62,831 nt of DNA from Azonexus sp. (lineage in GTDB: Bacteria > Pseudomonadota > Gammaproteobacteria > Burkholderiales > Rhodocyclaceae). The stretch covers positions 1-62,831 of the forward strand of contig JAGOBB010000014.1 of the NCBI GenBank assembly GCA_017983615.1, written 5' to 3'. The position numbers and the translations under genes are program-made. Each line of letters opens with the position of its first letter. Within the stretch, counting starts at the first letter, position 1. The notes below the pieces were generated by a model. The model did not search any database and was not told where the DNA came from. It saw nothing but the letters and a program-made list of their open reading frames with translations. This document shows, piece after piece, positions 7,920 to 16,457 of this stretch.

Positions 7920-8537
7920 GTGAGGGTCAAGCAAGGTTTTCTGATCGTGGGTGGTCTGTTCTCGTTGCTCGTCTCCGGAGCAAGCCTGGCCGATGCCAAG
8001 GCCGATCTGGCGCGGGCCGAGGAAATCGTCGGCGGACGCTGCTTTCTCTGTCACGGCATGGAAGGCGAATCGGCCAGCCCGATCTTCCCGCGGCTGGCCG
8101 GCCAGCATTCGGAGTACATCGCCAAACAGCTCAGCGAATTCAAGTCCGGCAAACGCAAGAGCGACACCATGAAGCCGCAGGCCGAGGACCTGACCCCGGC
8201 CGAAATGAAGGCGCTGGGCCTCTTCTTCGAAGGCAAGAAGCCGAGCGCCCGCCCGGCCAAGGATCCGGAGCTGCTGGCCGTCGGCAAGTTCATCTTCAGT
8301 CGCGGCAACCAGTTCTCCGGCCTGCCGGCCTGTTCCACCTGCCACGGCCCCAAGGGCCTGGGCACGCCGCAATTGCCGCGCCTGGCCGGCCAGCACCCGC
8401 GCTACACCGAAGATCAGCTCAAGCAGTTCAACAGCCGCGAGCGGAACAACGACAACGCCGTCATGCACACGGTCGCTTCCAAGCTGACCGAGTTCGAGCG
8501 CAATGCGGTGGCGGAGTACATCGCGACGCTGGACTGA
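7920..8537 (+). CDS. Periplasmic diheme cytochrome c (c4-like)
   Basis: This 205-residue protein has a cleavable signal peptide ending near SGASLADAK. Two heme-attachment motifs follow: CFLCH in the first half and CSTCH in the second, each followed by the PRLAGQH segment typical of cytochrome c4 domain repeats. Met ligands are expected near SDTMKPQA and NAVMHTVA. The start is GTG with AAGGGGAG just upstream. It faces away from the metallo-hydrolase/thioredoxin/YeeE run and could take electrons from that pathway to a terminal oxidase; this link rests on adjacency. Confidence 0.87.
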   Translation: MRVKQGFLIVGGLFSLLVSGASLADAKADLARAEEIVGGRCFLCHGMEGESASPIFPRLAGQHSEYIAKQLSEFKSGKRKSDTMKPQAEDLTPAEMKALGLFFEGKKPSARPAKDPELLAVGKFIFSRGNQFSGLPACSTCHGPKGLGTPQLPRLAGQHPRYTEDQLKQFNSRERNNDNAVMHTVASKLTEFERNAVAEYIATLD

Positions 8538-8554
8538 GGCGTTTGGCTGACGGC

Positions 8555-8583
8555 AAAAAGGCCGCGGTTTGCGGCCTTTTTGC
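8555..8583. terminator. Intrinsic terminator between convergent genes
   Basis: AAAAAGGCCGC, a GGTTT loop and GCGGCCTTTTT form a hairpin flanked by an A run and a T run. It can stop transcription from both sides: cytochrome c on the plus strand and the minus-strand folK/DUF486 group. Confidence 0.8.
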
Positions 8584-8598
8584 ATGCTGGGACCGTGT

Positions 8599-8961
8599 TC
8601 AGCCCCGGAAGATGAAATACACCGCGCCGAGGATGCACAGCGCGGCCCACAGGTAGTCGAGCTTCAGAGGCTGGTTCATGTAGAACATGGCGAAGGGTAC
8701 GAAGACGGCCAGGGTGATGACTTCCTGCAGGATCTTGAGCTGGCCGAGGTTGAGCTCGGTGTTGCCGATGCGGTTGGCCGGCACCTGGATCAGGTACTCG
8801 AACAGCGCGATGCCCCATGAAATCAGCGCGGCGATCCACCAGGGTTTCTCGTTGAGGTGCTTGAGGTGGGCGTACCAGGCGAAGGTCATGAAGACATTCG
8901 ACAGGGCCAGCAGCGTCACCGTCTGCCAGAGCACGGGAACGTGCAGGCCAAACAGGTTCAC
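8599..8961 (-). CDS. DUF486 family small membrane protein (DMT superfamily-like)
   Basis: This 120-residue protein has four predicted membrane helices. It contains the NVFMTFAWYAHLKH and SWGIALFEYLIQVPANRIG segments characteristic of DUF486, a half-size relative of drug/metabolite transporters. Function is unknown. Its GTG start at 8961 overlaps the folK stop codon, so the pair is probably translationally coupled. Confidence 0.8.
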   Translation of the reverse strand: MNLFGLHVPVLWQTVTLLALSNVFMTFAWYAHLKHLNEKPWWIAALISWGIALFEYLIQVPANRIGNTELNLGQLKILQEVITLAVFVPFAMFYMNQPLKLDYLWAALCILGAVYFIFRG

Positions 8962-9434
8962 AGCCGGACGATGCCCTGGTTGGCGACGGCTGGCAGCCAG
9001 GCGGCGACCGTCCCTCGGCCGGGAATGAGCAGGGTCGGGGCGATTTCGGCCAGCGGCTGGAGGACGAAGGCGCGCAGGTGCAGGCGCGGATGCGGCAGGG
9101 TCAGGCGCGGCAGTTCGATGAACTGATCGTCGTAGAGCAGCAGGTCGAGGTCGAGCGTGCGCGGGCCGTTCCTTTCGGCGCGGATACGGCCGAAGCGTTG
9201 TTCGATTTCAAGCAGCTGGTCGAGCAGGGCTTCCGGGGCCAGCGCGGTTTCCAGTTCAGCAACCGCATTGACGAATTCCGGTTGTTCGGTGATGCCGACC
9301 GGCGCCGTGCGGTACAGCGAGGAGCTGTGGACGACGCGGCTTTCCGGCAGATTGGCCAGCGCGGCAAAGGCGGCGCGCACGGTGGCCGCCGGATCGCCAA
9401 GATTGGCGCCGAGGGCGACGTAGGCGGTGTTCAT
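8958..9434 (-). CDS. folK: 2-amino-4-hydroxy-6-hydroxymethyldihydropteridine pyrophosphokinase
   Basis: This 158-residue HPPK starts MNTAYVALGANLGDP and has the signature RxxRxLDLDLLLYD (GPRTLDLDLLLYDD) plus LPHPRLHLRAFVLQPLAEI. It transfers pyrophosphate from ATP to the pterin precursor in folate synthesis. The product feeds dihydropteroate synthase, encoded by folP at 38428 in this window. It overlaps the pcnB stop codon by four bases and the following DUF486 gene by a GTGA, indicating one operon. Confidence 0.95.
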   Translation of the reverse strand: MNTAYVALGANLGDPAATVRAAFAALANLPESRVVHSSSLYRTAPVGITEQPEFVNAVAELETALAPEALLDQLLEIEQRFGRIRAERNGPRTLDLDLLLYDDQFIELPRLTLPHPRLHLRAFVLQPLAEIAPTLLIPGRGTVAAWLPAVANQGIVRL

Positions 9435-10801
9435 TCGGAAGCGCTATCCCCCAAGGGGACTTCCTTCGGGGCGCGGTCGGTGCCGGAATTTGCTGGTTTT
9501 TTGCGACGCCGGCGTTTTTTCTTGTCGCCGGCCTGTTCAGGCATCAGCATCTCGGCGCGTTCGTCGCCATCGACGCTCTGGAAGCGCGTCCACCAGTCGG
9601 CCACTTCCATGTCGAGTTCGCCGGACTGGGCGCGCAGGACGAGGAAGTCGTAGCCGGCGCGGAAGCGCGGCTGTTCGAGCAGGCCGTAGGGGCGCTTGCC
9701 GGCGCGCTGTTCGAAACGCGGCTGCAGGGCCCAGATGTCCTTGATGTCACCGGCGATGCGCCGGGTGATGGCGAGCTTTTCGCCCTGCACGTCGAGCACC
9801 GTATCCATCGCCTGATAGAGCGCGGGAATCTTCGGCTCGCCCTTGGCCTTGAGCTTTTCCCAGTGGGCCAGCACTTCGTGCCAGAGCAGGGTGGCGAACA
9901 GGAAACCGGGCGAAACGCCCTTGTCCTGGCGGACTCGGTTGTCGGTGTTGGCCAGCGAAAGCATGACGAATTTCTCGCCCATCGGTTGTTCGAGAATGAC
10001 GTCGAGCAGCGGCAGCAGGCCGTGGTGCAGGCCCTCGTCGCGCAGCTGGGTGATGCATTTGACCGAATGCCCGGAGGTCAGCAGCTTGAGCATTTCGTCG
10101 AACAGGCGGGCGGCCGGCACGTTTTCAAGCAGGACGGCCATTTCGCGGATCGGCCGCTTGGCCTCCGGGTCGATGCTCAGCCCGAGCTTGGCGGCCAGGC
10201 GGACGGCGCGCAGCATGCGCACCGGGTCTTCGCGGTAGCGGGCGCGCGGCTCGCCGATCATGCGCAGGGTCTTCTGCTTGAGGTCGCCGACGCCATGGTG
10301 GTAGTCGATGACCGCTTCGGTGGCCGGGTCGTAGTACAGCGCGTTGGCCGTGAAATCGCGGCGGGCGGCATCCTCGGCGTGGCTGCCGAAGACGTTGTCG
10401 TGCAGCACGCGGCCGTGTTCGTCGGTCTTCGTCTTTTCGTCCAGTGTGCCGCGGAAGGTGGTCACTTCCAGCGTTTCCTGGCCCATCATTACGTGCACGA
10501 TCTGGAAGCGGCGGCCGATGATCCGCGAGCGGCGGAAGGCGCGGCGGACTTCTTCCGGTGTCGCGTCGGTGGCGATGTCGAAATCCTTGGGCTCGGCGCC
10601 GATCAGCAGGTCACGGACGGCGCCGCCGACGACGTAGGCCTTGAAGCCATGTTCCTGCAGGGTTTCGCAGACGCGCCGGCTACCGGAGCTGATGCGGTCG
10701 CGCGTGATGCCGTGACTGGAGACGGGAATGACGGCCGGTTCGTGCTTGCTGGCCTTGGTCTTTTTGCCGCTGAAAACGCGGGAAATGAATTTGCGGATCA
10801 C
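9431..10801 (-). CDS. pcnB: Poly(A) polymerase I
   Basis: This 456-residue class II nucleotidyltransferase has YVVGGAVRDLLIGAEPKDFDIATDATPEEV, the GG-x9-DxD catalytic signature, followed by RRFQIVHV and FTANALYYDP. A lysine/arginine-rich C terminus (GDKKKRRRRKKPANS) and overall length point to PcnB rather than Cca. It adds 3' poly(A) tails that promote RNA decay. The start is taken as GTG at 10801; the ribosome site is weak. It forms an overlapping unit with folK, an arrangement known in beta- and gammaproteobacteria. Confidence 0.92.
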   Translation of the reverse strand: MIRKFISRVFSGKKTKASKHEPAVIPVSSHGITRDRISSGSRRVCETLQEHGFKAYVVGGAVRDLLIGAEPKDFDIATDATPEEVRRAFRRSRIIGRRFQIVHVMMGQETLEVTTFRGTLDEKTKTDEHGRVLHDNVFGSHAEDAARRDFTANALYYDPATEAVIDYHHGVGDLKQKTLRMIGEPRARYREDPVRMLRAVRLAAKLGLSIDPEAKRPIREMAVLLENVPAARLFDEMLKLLTSGHSVKCITQLRDEGLHHGLLPLLDVILEQPMGEKFVMLSLANTDNRVRQDKGVSPGFLFATLLWHEVLAHWEKLKAKGEPKIPALYQAMDTVLDVQGEKLAITRRIAGDIKDIWALQPRFEQRAGKRPYGLLEQPRFRAGYDFLVLRAQSGELDMEVADWWTRFQSVDGDERAEMLMPEQAGDKKKRRRRKKPANSGTDRAPKEVPLGDSASE

Positions 10802-10848
10802 TTGTACCGATCGAGGAGCACCAAGGGTGCTGCGGAAAAGACGGAATT

Positions 10849-11517
10849 CTACCGCAAAGTGATGATTTTCCAGCCCATTTTACCGGCATGGGCGCGCAGT
10901 TTGTCGTCCGGGTCGACGGCCACCGGCGTCTTCACCTTCTGCATCAGCGGCAGGTCGTTGTGCGAGTCGCTGTAGAAGACGCTGTCGGCGAAGCTGCCCC
11001 ACCACAGGCCGAGCGATTCCAGCCAGGCTTCGACGCGGGTGATCTTGCCGCCCTGGAAGGACGGCGTGCCGGTCGGCATTCCCGAAAATGCCCCGTTTTT
11101 GGCATCGACCGTAGCAATTGTGCCGATCAGGTGCGGAATGCCGAATTCGCGGGCGATCGGGCCGGTCACAAAGCTGTTGGTAGCGGTGACGATGGCGCAC
11201 AGGTCGCCGGCATCGAGGTGCTGGCGGACTAGGGCGCGCGACTTGTCGGTCATGATCGGGCGGATGTGGCGCTCGACGTATTCGCGGTGCCAGGCGTCGA
11301 GTTCGGCGCGCGGGTGGCGGGCGAGCGGGGCGAGCTGGAAGGCGAGGAACTCGTAGATATCGAGCGTGCCGGCCTTGTATTGCTCGTAGAACTGGATGTT
11401 TTTTGCCTCCTGGACCTCGCGGTCGACGACGCCCTTGCTGATCAGGAATTGGGCCCACTCGAAGTCGGAGTCGCCGGCGAGGAGGGTGTTGTCGAGGTCA
11501 AAGAGGGCAAGGTTCAT
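10849..11517 (-). CDS. HAD-IB family phosphatase (SerB-like)
   Basis: The product has 222 residues. Motif I is FDLDNTLL with the nucleophile Asp, motif II lies in AIVTATNSF, and motif IV is YSDSHNDLPLM. The large cap insertion and length match the HAD-IB subfamily of phosphoserine phosphatase-like enzymes. The substrate is unknown. It precedes pcnB on the minus strand after a 47-base gap. The middle of the gene carries a dispersed-element copy (11085-11119), read in frame as IATVDAKNGAF, in a surface-like stretch between conserved motifs and without visible disruption. Confidence 0.85.
   Translation of the reverse strand: MNLALFDLDNTLLAGDSDFEWAQFLISKGVVDREVQEAKNIQFYEQYKAGTLDIYEFLAFQLAPLARHPRAELDAWHREYVERHIRPIMTDKSRALVRQHLDAGDLCAIVTATNSFVTGPIAREFGIPHLIGTIATVDAKNGAFSGMPTGTPSFQGGKITRVEAWLESLGLWWGSFADSVFYSDSHNDLPLMQKVKTPVAVDPDDKLRAHAGKMGWKIITLR
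11085..11119 (-). repeat. Dispersed element copy 3, inside the HAD phosphatase gene
   Basis: Minus strand: AATTGCTACGGTC (11119-11107, one mismatch to the common core), then GATGCC, AAAAA, CGGGGCATTTTC. The flanking TGCC/GGCA bases can pair. It is in the sense orientation of the host gene. The frame reads ATT-GCT-ACG-GTC-GAT-GCC, the same phase as copies 4 and 8. Confidence 0.75.
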
Positions 11518-11553
11518 GGCTGATCGTTGGCTAATTTTGAGCAGGGGGCAAGT

Positions 11554-12258
11554 TTACCGGGGACGGCGTAATTCGTTGAGCAGATCCAGCTGGACTTCCT
11601 GGATTTCGATCATCCGCTCCCATTGGTGCGACAGCAGGTGGTCGATTTTTTCGTGCAGCTGGCGGATTTCCAGCTCGGCCTTCAGGTTGACCTGATAGTC
11701 GTTGCGGGCCCGCAGACGGTCTTTCGCCTCCTGCCGGTTCTGGCTCATCATGATCACCGGCGCCTGGACGGCGGCCAGGCACGAGAGCACCAGATTGAGC
11801 AGGATGAACGGGAAGGGATCGACCGGCCGCCAGTAGAGGACCAGCGAGTTGACCATGATCCAGACGACGATGAACAGGCCGAACAGGATCAGGAAAGTCC
11901 AGCTGCCGCCGAAGGTGGCGATCTGGTCGGCCAGGCGCTGGCCGAAGGTCCACTTTTCCGCGTAGTCGCTGTCGACATCGGCGGCCAGGATCTGGTTTTT
12001 TTGCAGGCTGAGCAGGACCTCTTTTTCCAGTTCCGAGAGCTCGCCTTTTTCCGAGATAAGCAGGGAGTGAACGTACTGTCCCCGGTAGCGGGCCAGGTCG
12101 CCCTGGCAGATGCTGCTGGTGTTCGACCAGTCCGGATGCTCGGCCCGAATGTCGTTGGCGATATTGGCGCGGATCAGCGGCGCGGCGATCAGCTCGCGGG
12201 AGGGGAAGGTTTTGCCGCAGACCAGGCAGGTGCCAGTCGGTGATTTGCTATGACTCAT
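11554..12258 (-). CDS. DUF1003 family membrane protein
   Basis: The product has 234 residues. A short N-terminal zinc-knuckle-like region (CLVCGKTF) precedes two membrane helices, around residues 120-142 and 149-170. The second ends in the DUF1003 signature LNLVLSCLAAVQAPVIMMSQNRQ. A long charged, probably coiled-coil C terminus follows. Function is unknown. The start is the ATG at 12258; the longer upstream frame overlaps hda and is not credible. Confidence 0.82.
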   Translation of the reverse strand: MSHSKSPTGTCLVCGKTFPSRELIAAPLIRANIANDIRAEHPDWSNTSSICQGDLARYRGQYVHSLLISEKGELSELEKEVLLSLQKNQILAADVDSDYAEKWTFGQRLADQIATFGGSWTFLILFGLFIVVWIMVNSLVLYWRPVDPFPFILLNLVLSCLAAVQAPVIMMSQNRQEAKDRLRARNDYQVNLKAELEIRQLHEKIDHLLSHQWERMIEIQEVQLDLLNELRRPR

Positions 12259-12311
12259 CGATACTCCCGCACAGAATGGGATGGGGCGATAGCGTAACAG
12301 CCCGGCCGGTT

Positions 12312-12962
12312 TCAGGCATGCGGGGCGTGCAGCAGTTCGCGTAGCAGCGGCAGGGTGACGGCGCGTTTGTGTTCGAGCGTGTACCGGTCGAGCGCTTCGA
12401 CGAATGACGACAGCGTGCGCATGTCGCGCGGCGCGTGGCGCATCAGGTAGTCGATGATCTCCGGCGTCAGCTTGAGGGCGCGTTCTTTGGCTTGGGCAGC
12501 GAGGGCGGCGGCCTTTTCGGCGTCGGACAGCGGGTGCAGGCGGCAGATCAGGCCGGAGCCGAGCCGGGTGCGCAGGTCTTCGCGCAGCGCGAGATGTGCC
12601 GGCGGCTGGCTGGCAGCAGTCAGCAGCATGCCGGCCGCCATTTTCAGGCGGTTGAAATGGTTGAACAGCGCGACCTGGCCTGTTTCGTCGAGCGCTTCGA
12701 CGTGGTCGACCGCCAGTTGTTCGGCGGCGGGGGCGGAGGCCAGCGCCGGATCGAGTGCCGCGTCGATGTAGGCGAAGCCGCTCGCCTGCAACAGGTGGGA
12801 GCGTCCCGACCCGGCTTCGCCCCACAGGCAGAACGAGGTGTCCGGGCGCGCTCCGGCCAGCCATTCGGTCAACAGGGCGATTGTTTCCGCATTGCCGCCG
12901 GCGACGAAGTTGTCCAGCGTCGGCGGGCTATTGGGCAACAGGTCGAGAATCAGCTGGCGCAT
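12312..12962 (-). CDS. hda: DnaA regulatory inactivator Hda
   Basis: This 216-residue DnaA-like AAA+ protein begins MRQLILDLL, whose QLILDL matches the sliding-clamp binding motif by which Hda binds DnaN and promotes DnaA-ATP hydrolysis. A degenerate Walker A (WGEAGSGRSHLL) and Arg-rich sensor region follow. The DnaA DNA-binding domain is absent, as expected. The start was placed at 12962 so that the clamp motif is N-terminal. Confidence 0.9.
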   Translation of the reverse strand: MRQLILDLLPNSPPTLDNFVAGGNAETIALLTEWLAGARPDTSFCLWGEAGSGRSHLLQASGFAYIDAALDPALASAPAAEQLAVDHVEALDETGQVALFNHFNRLKMAAGMLLTAASQPPAHLALREDLRTRLGSGLICRLHPLSDAEKAAALAAQAKERALKLTPEIIDYLMRHAPRDMRTLSSFVEALDRYTLEHKRAVTLPLLRELLHAPHA

Positions 12963-13016
12963 CGCGAAATCGGAATGAAACGGGGGCACAATTTTAGCAT
13001 TGGTCCCGGGCCGGAC

Positions 13017-14339
13017 TCAGTGATCGGCGGGGCTGGTCGAAGCATCGGCCTGCCCTAACTGCTCGCGCAGTCGCGCCACGACCTCCGGCTCGCCGCGCAC
13101 GCTGAAGTAGGCGCCGTCACCGTCGGCCCGTTCGGCCAGCACCTGGCAATCGGCGTAGATGTCCTTGCGCAGTTGCTGGGCTGACCAGGGCAGGAACAGT
13201 TCGGCCTCGACCAGATCCTTGCGGAAAAAGTCGATGATCGTCTGGCGCAACCGGGCGACATCGTCCGGTCGGCGGGCGCTCATCACCACGCAATCCGGGT
13301 ACTGCGCCCGCAGGGCAGTTTCGCAGGACTCAGCATCCTCGACGTGGTCGATCTTGTTGAAGATGCGCAGGCGCGGCAGGACATCGGCGCCGATCTCGGC
13401 CAGCACCTTGTCGGTGACTTCAAGCTGGCGTTCGAAGCCCGGGTCGCTGGCGTCGATGACGTGGAGCAGCAGCCCGGCATCGAGCGCCTCGTCGAGCGTC
13501 GATTTGAACGAGGCGACCAGGCCGTGCGGCAGGTTCTTGATGAAGCCGACGGTGTCGCTGACCAGCACGCGCGGCACACTTTCCGGGTGCAGCGTGCGCA
13601 CCGTGGTGTCGAGCGTCGCGAACAGCTTGTTGGCGACCAGCACTTCGCTGCCGGTCAGGGCGCGCATCAGCGTCGATTTGCCGGCATTGGTGTAGCCGAC
13701 CAGGGCGACGCTGGCCAGCCCCTGGCGTTCGTGCCGGCGGGCGCTCTGCGTCTTGCGCTCCGCTTCCATGGCGACGATTTCCAGGTGAAGTTCGGCGATG
13801 CGGTCGCGAATCTTGCGGCGGTCCAGTTCTGTATGCGATTCGCCGGCACCCCGGCCGCCCACGCCGCTGCGCTGCCGGCCCTGCGGCCCGGCCAGCTTGG
13901 CCGCTTCGCGCAGGCGCGGCGCCATGTACCCGAGACGGGCGATTTCGACCTGCGCCTTGGCGGCGCGCGAGCGGGCGTTGTTGTGGAAGATTTCCAGGAT
14001 CACCATGGTCCGGTCCATGACCCCGCAACCGGTCTCCTTCTCCAGATTGCGCGCCTGCGATGGCGAAATCTCGTGGTCGACCAGGATCGCGTCGATCTGG
14101 TAGTCGGCCTCGTGGTTCACGTAGTGCTCGATTTCCTGCCGCTTGCCGATGCCCAGGTAGCCGGTGGTGTCGAAACCGGCACGTTTCTGGATGAAGGTGT
14201 GGACGACCTTGTAGCCAAGGGTTTTGGCCAGTTCCCGGAGTTCATTCAGCGATGCTTCGAACTCGATGTCGCTGACAGTGGGTAGCTGGACGGCCGCGAC
14301 AACGGCGTAACTGGGCTTTTCTTCTACTTCCTTGCGCAT
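13017..14339 (-). CDS. hflX: GTPase HflX
   Basis: This 440-residue protein has the HflX N-terminal domain (GYLGIGKRQEIE; ILVDHEISPSQARNLE), the Gly-rich linker GRQRSGVGGRGAGES, then the GTPase domain with G1 VGYTNAGKST, G3 DTVGFI and G4 FNKID. HflX binds 50S subunits and splits stalled ribosomes, notably after heat stress. The usual hfq partner is not adjacent upstream; a divergent small membrane protein gene begins 195 bases away. Confidence 0.95.
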   Translation of the reverse strand: MRKEVEEKPSYAVVAAVQLPTVSDIEFEASLNELRELAKTLGYKVVHTFIQKRAGFDTTGYLGIGKRQEIEHYVNHEADYQIDAILVDHEISPSQARNLEKETGCGVMDRTMVILEIFHNNARSRAAKAQVEIARLGYMAPRLREAAKLAGPQGRQRSGVGGRGAGESHTELDRRKIRDRIAELHLEIVAMEAERKTQSARRHERQGLASVALVGYTNAGKSTLMRALTGSEVLVANKLFATLDTTVRTLHPESVPRVLVSDTVGFIKNLPHGLVASFKSTLDEALDAGLLLHVIDASDPGFERQLEVTDKVLAEIGADVLPRLRIFNKIDHVEDAESCETALRAQYPDCVVMSARRPDDVARLRQTIIDFFRKDLVEAELFLPWSAQQLRKDIYADCQVLAERADGDGAYFSVRGEPEVVARLREQLGQADASTSPADH

Positions 14340-14534
14340 TGCTGGCGAGCTTCTTATTCGGACGAAAGGCAGATAGTACCCGGCAATCGACCGGGCAAGC
14401 TCGGTTCGTACCCGGACAGCGATTTGCCGGACTGAACTTTATGTCATACCTTTGTCAAATGGCAGCCCGGGTACCGTATCTCGCCACCCGATGCCGTTCG
14501 AGCCTCACATGATCAGTCGCTAAGGGAGACCTGC

Positions 14535-14807
14535 ATGTCGAAATGGATCAACTTGCTCTGGCTGTCGTTTTTCACCGCCGTCCTCGGCGAAACTTTTTTC
14601 TTCGCCTTCATTGACCCGCAGACCCTGTATCTCTTCGGGCAGCCCGTTGCCTGGCCGCCGATGGTGGTCTATTCAGTCGGTTTCTTCATGTTCTGGTGCC
14701 TGACCGCGCTGACCGCCTGGCTGGTCGTGCTGATGGCCAAACCGGGCGAACAGGTCAACGCGGAAGTCGCCCTGAGCGCCGGGCACGGCCCGGCGAAGAG
14801 CGGCTAG
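14535..14807 (+). CDS. Small two-helix membrane protein of unknown function
   Basis: This 90-residue protein has hydrophobic helices at about residues 6-28 and 41-66 and a polar C-terminal tail. GGGAGA precedes the ATG at a good distance. I do not recognise the family. Its stop codon overlaps the stop of the convergent chemoreceptor gene by two bases, leaving no room for a terminator between them. Confidence 0.65.
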   Translation: MSKWINLLWLSFFTAVLGETFFFAFIDPQTLYLFGQPVAWPPMVVYSVGFFMFWCLTALTAWLVVLMAKPGEQVNAEVALSAGHGPAKSG

Positions 14808-16423
14808 ACCTTAAAGCGGCCGACCAGGCTGGCCAGTCCTTCGGCCAGACGTTTGAGGTCGTGCGCGGCTCCAGCGGTCTGTTCGACCGTGCCGGAGTTC
14901 TCGCGGGCCATGCCGGCAATGGCCTCAATGCTGGTCTCGACATCGCCAGAGAAGCGGCGTTGCTGTTCGGTCGCCGAGGCGATGGCGTCCAGGCCGTGAC
15001 CGACTTCGGACACTGAACCGTTGGTCGCCTGCAGTACGTTGGATACCGAAGAAACGGCCGACTGGCTGCTCGCCAGGTGTTCAAGGCCTTCTTCGATACT
15101 GTGCCGGACAGCGCCCGACTGGGCGCTGAGCTGAGCGGTGATGGCGTCGATTTCGCTGGCGGCACGGGATGATTTTTCGGCCAGCTTGCGTACCTCGTCG
15201 GCAACCACCGCGAAGCCGCGGCCCTGTTCGCCGGCCCGGGCTGCCTCAATGGCGGCGTTGAGGGCAAGCAGGTTGGTCTGCTCTGCGATGTCCTTGACCT
15301 CGCGGGTCATCAGGGTGATCGATTCGGTGTTGCGGACGAAATTGTTGACCGAGTCGGCCATTTCCTTGACGGCGCGTTCGACGACCGTCATTTCGCCGAG
15401 CAGCACGTTGAGGTTGCGGCTGCCTTCGTTGGCGCGGGCCAGACTTTCCTGGGACTGGTGCTGGACATGCTCGGCGCTATGGGCGATCGACGAGATGCTG
15501 GAGACTAGCTGCTCGACAGCGGTGGCTGCCAGATTCGAGCGTTCGTTCTGTTGGTGGGAGCTTTGCGTCACCCGATCAGCACTGTCGGAAAGGGCCGAAA
15601 CGCGTGAGGATACCTGGCTGGCTGCATCGCGCACCTGGCGCACCAGCTGATTGAAGTTGTCCATCATCTCGTTGAACACCTGGGCTGACTGACCGACCTC
15701 GTCCTTGCCTTTGATCGGCAACCGGCGAGTCAGGTCACCTTCGCCACGGGCGATGTCGGAGAGGCCGTTGCGCAGGTCCTCAAGCGGCTTGGTGACGAAG
15801 TGATGGGTAATCAGGTAGATGATGACAAGCAGGGCGCCGAGAGCGACCAGGGCAACGCCGGCGATCTTCAGGCGGAAAGCCGAGACCTCGGCTTCGACGG
15901 AGTCGAGCGAGACCTTCATGCTGACCACGCCGAGCACGGTCCCTTCCGGCACTTGATGGCAGAGGATGCAATCCTTGCCGAGATAGTTGGGGGAAGCCTT
16001 GGTCGGGTTGATTACATGCAGGAACGAAGCACCGTTGGCCTGTTCGACGGACATGTAGGGTGTGCCGGAGGCCATCACCTGCTTTTCCAGCGCATCGAGT
16101 TCGCGCTTGCTCTTGGTGTCCGGGCCGTAGAGCTTGACGACGGCATCGCTGCGGGCGACGTGCAGGTCCTTGATGATCGACAGCTGCTTGATCTGGTCGA
16201 GGAATACTTCGCGCTGGCCGACAGTGCCGGTGATCATCATGCCGGTCAGACCGGCCATGGTCATTTCGTGGATGCTCTTGGAAAAATCCTGTGCCTGACG
16301 TATCGCGGTGTCCCGGTTGACCTGCGTGGTCCAAACGATGGCCCCGGCCCAGATGATGGCCAGAACGACCCAGATGGCCGCAGTCAGGCGAATCCAGATT
16401 TTCAAGTCGGCAAAGCGCGGCAT
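14804..16423 (-). CDS. Methyl-accepting chemotaxis protein with a heme-binding motif in its sensor domain
   Basis: The product has 539 residues: membrane helix 1 (about 12-32), a periplasmic domain, helix 2 (about 186-207), a HAMP domain, and a cytoplasmic signalling domain with the conserved hairpin tip [21 protein letters not shown] and [23 protein letters not shown]. The periplasmic part contains Cys-Ile-Leu-Cys-His (152-156), a c-type heme attachment motif, just before the second helix. Covalent heme suggests sensing of redox state, oxygen or nitric oxide, as in DcrA-type receptors; ligand and heme loading are inferred. No che genes are adjacent. Confidence 0.88.
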   Translation of the reverse strand: MPRFADLKIWIRLTAAIWVVLAIIWAGAIVWTTQVNRDTAIRQAQDFSKSIHEMTMAGLTGMMITGTVGQREVFLDQIKQLSIIKDLHVARSDAVVKLYGPDTKSKRELDALEKQVMASGTPYMSVEQANGASFLHVINPTKASPNYLGKDCILCHQVPEGTVLGVVSMKVSLDSVEAEVSAFRLKIAGVALVALGALLVIIYLITHHFVTKPLEDLRNGLSDIARGEGDLTRRLPIKGKDEVGQSAQVFNEMMDNFNQLVRQVRDAASQVSSRVSALSDSADRVTQSSHQQNERSNLAATAVEQLVSSISSIAHSAEHVQHQSQESLARANEGSRNLNVLLGEMTVVERAVKEMADSVNNFVRNTESITLMTREVKDIAEQTNLLALNAAIEAARAGEQGRGFAVVADEVRKLAEKSSRAASEIDAITAQLSAQSGAVRHSIEEGLEHLASSQSAVSSVSNVLQATNGSVSEVGHGLDAIASATEQQRRFSGDVETSIEAIAGMARENSGTVEQTAGAAHDLKRLAEGLASLVGRFKV

Positions 16424-16457
16424 CTTGTTTCCCTTGTTTGGCTGCCGCCCTTTTTAC

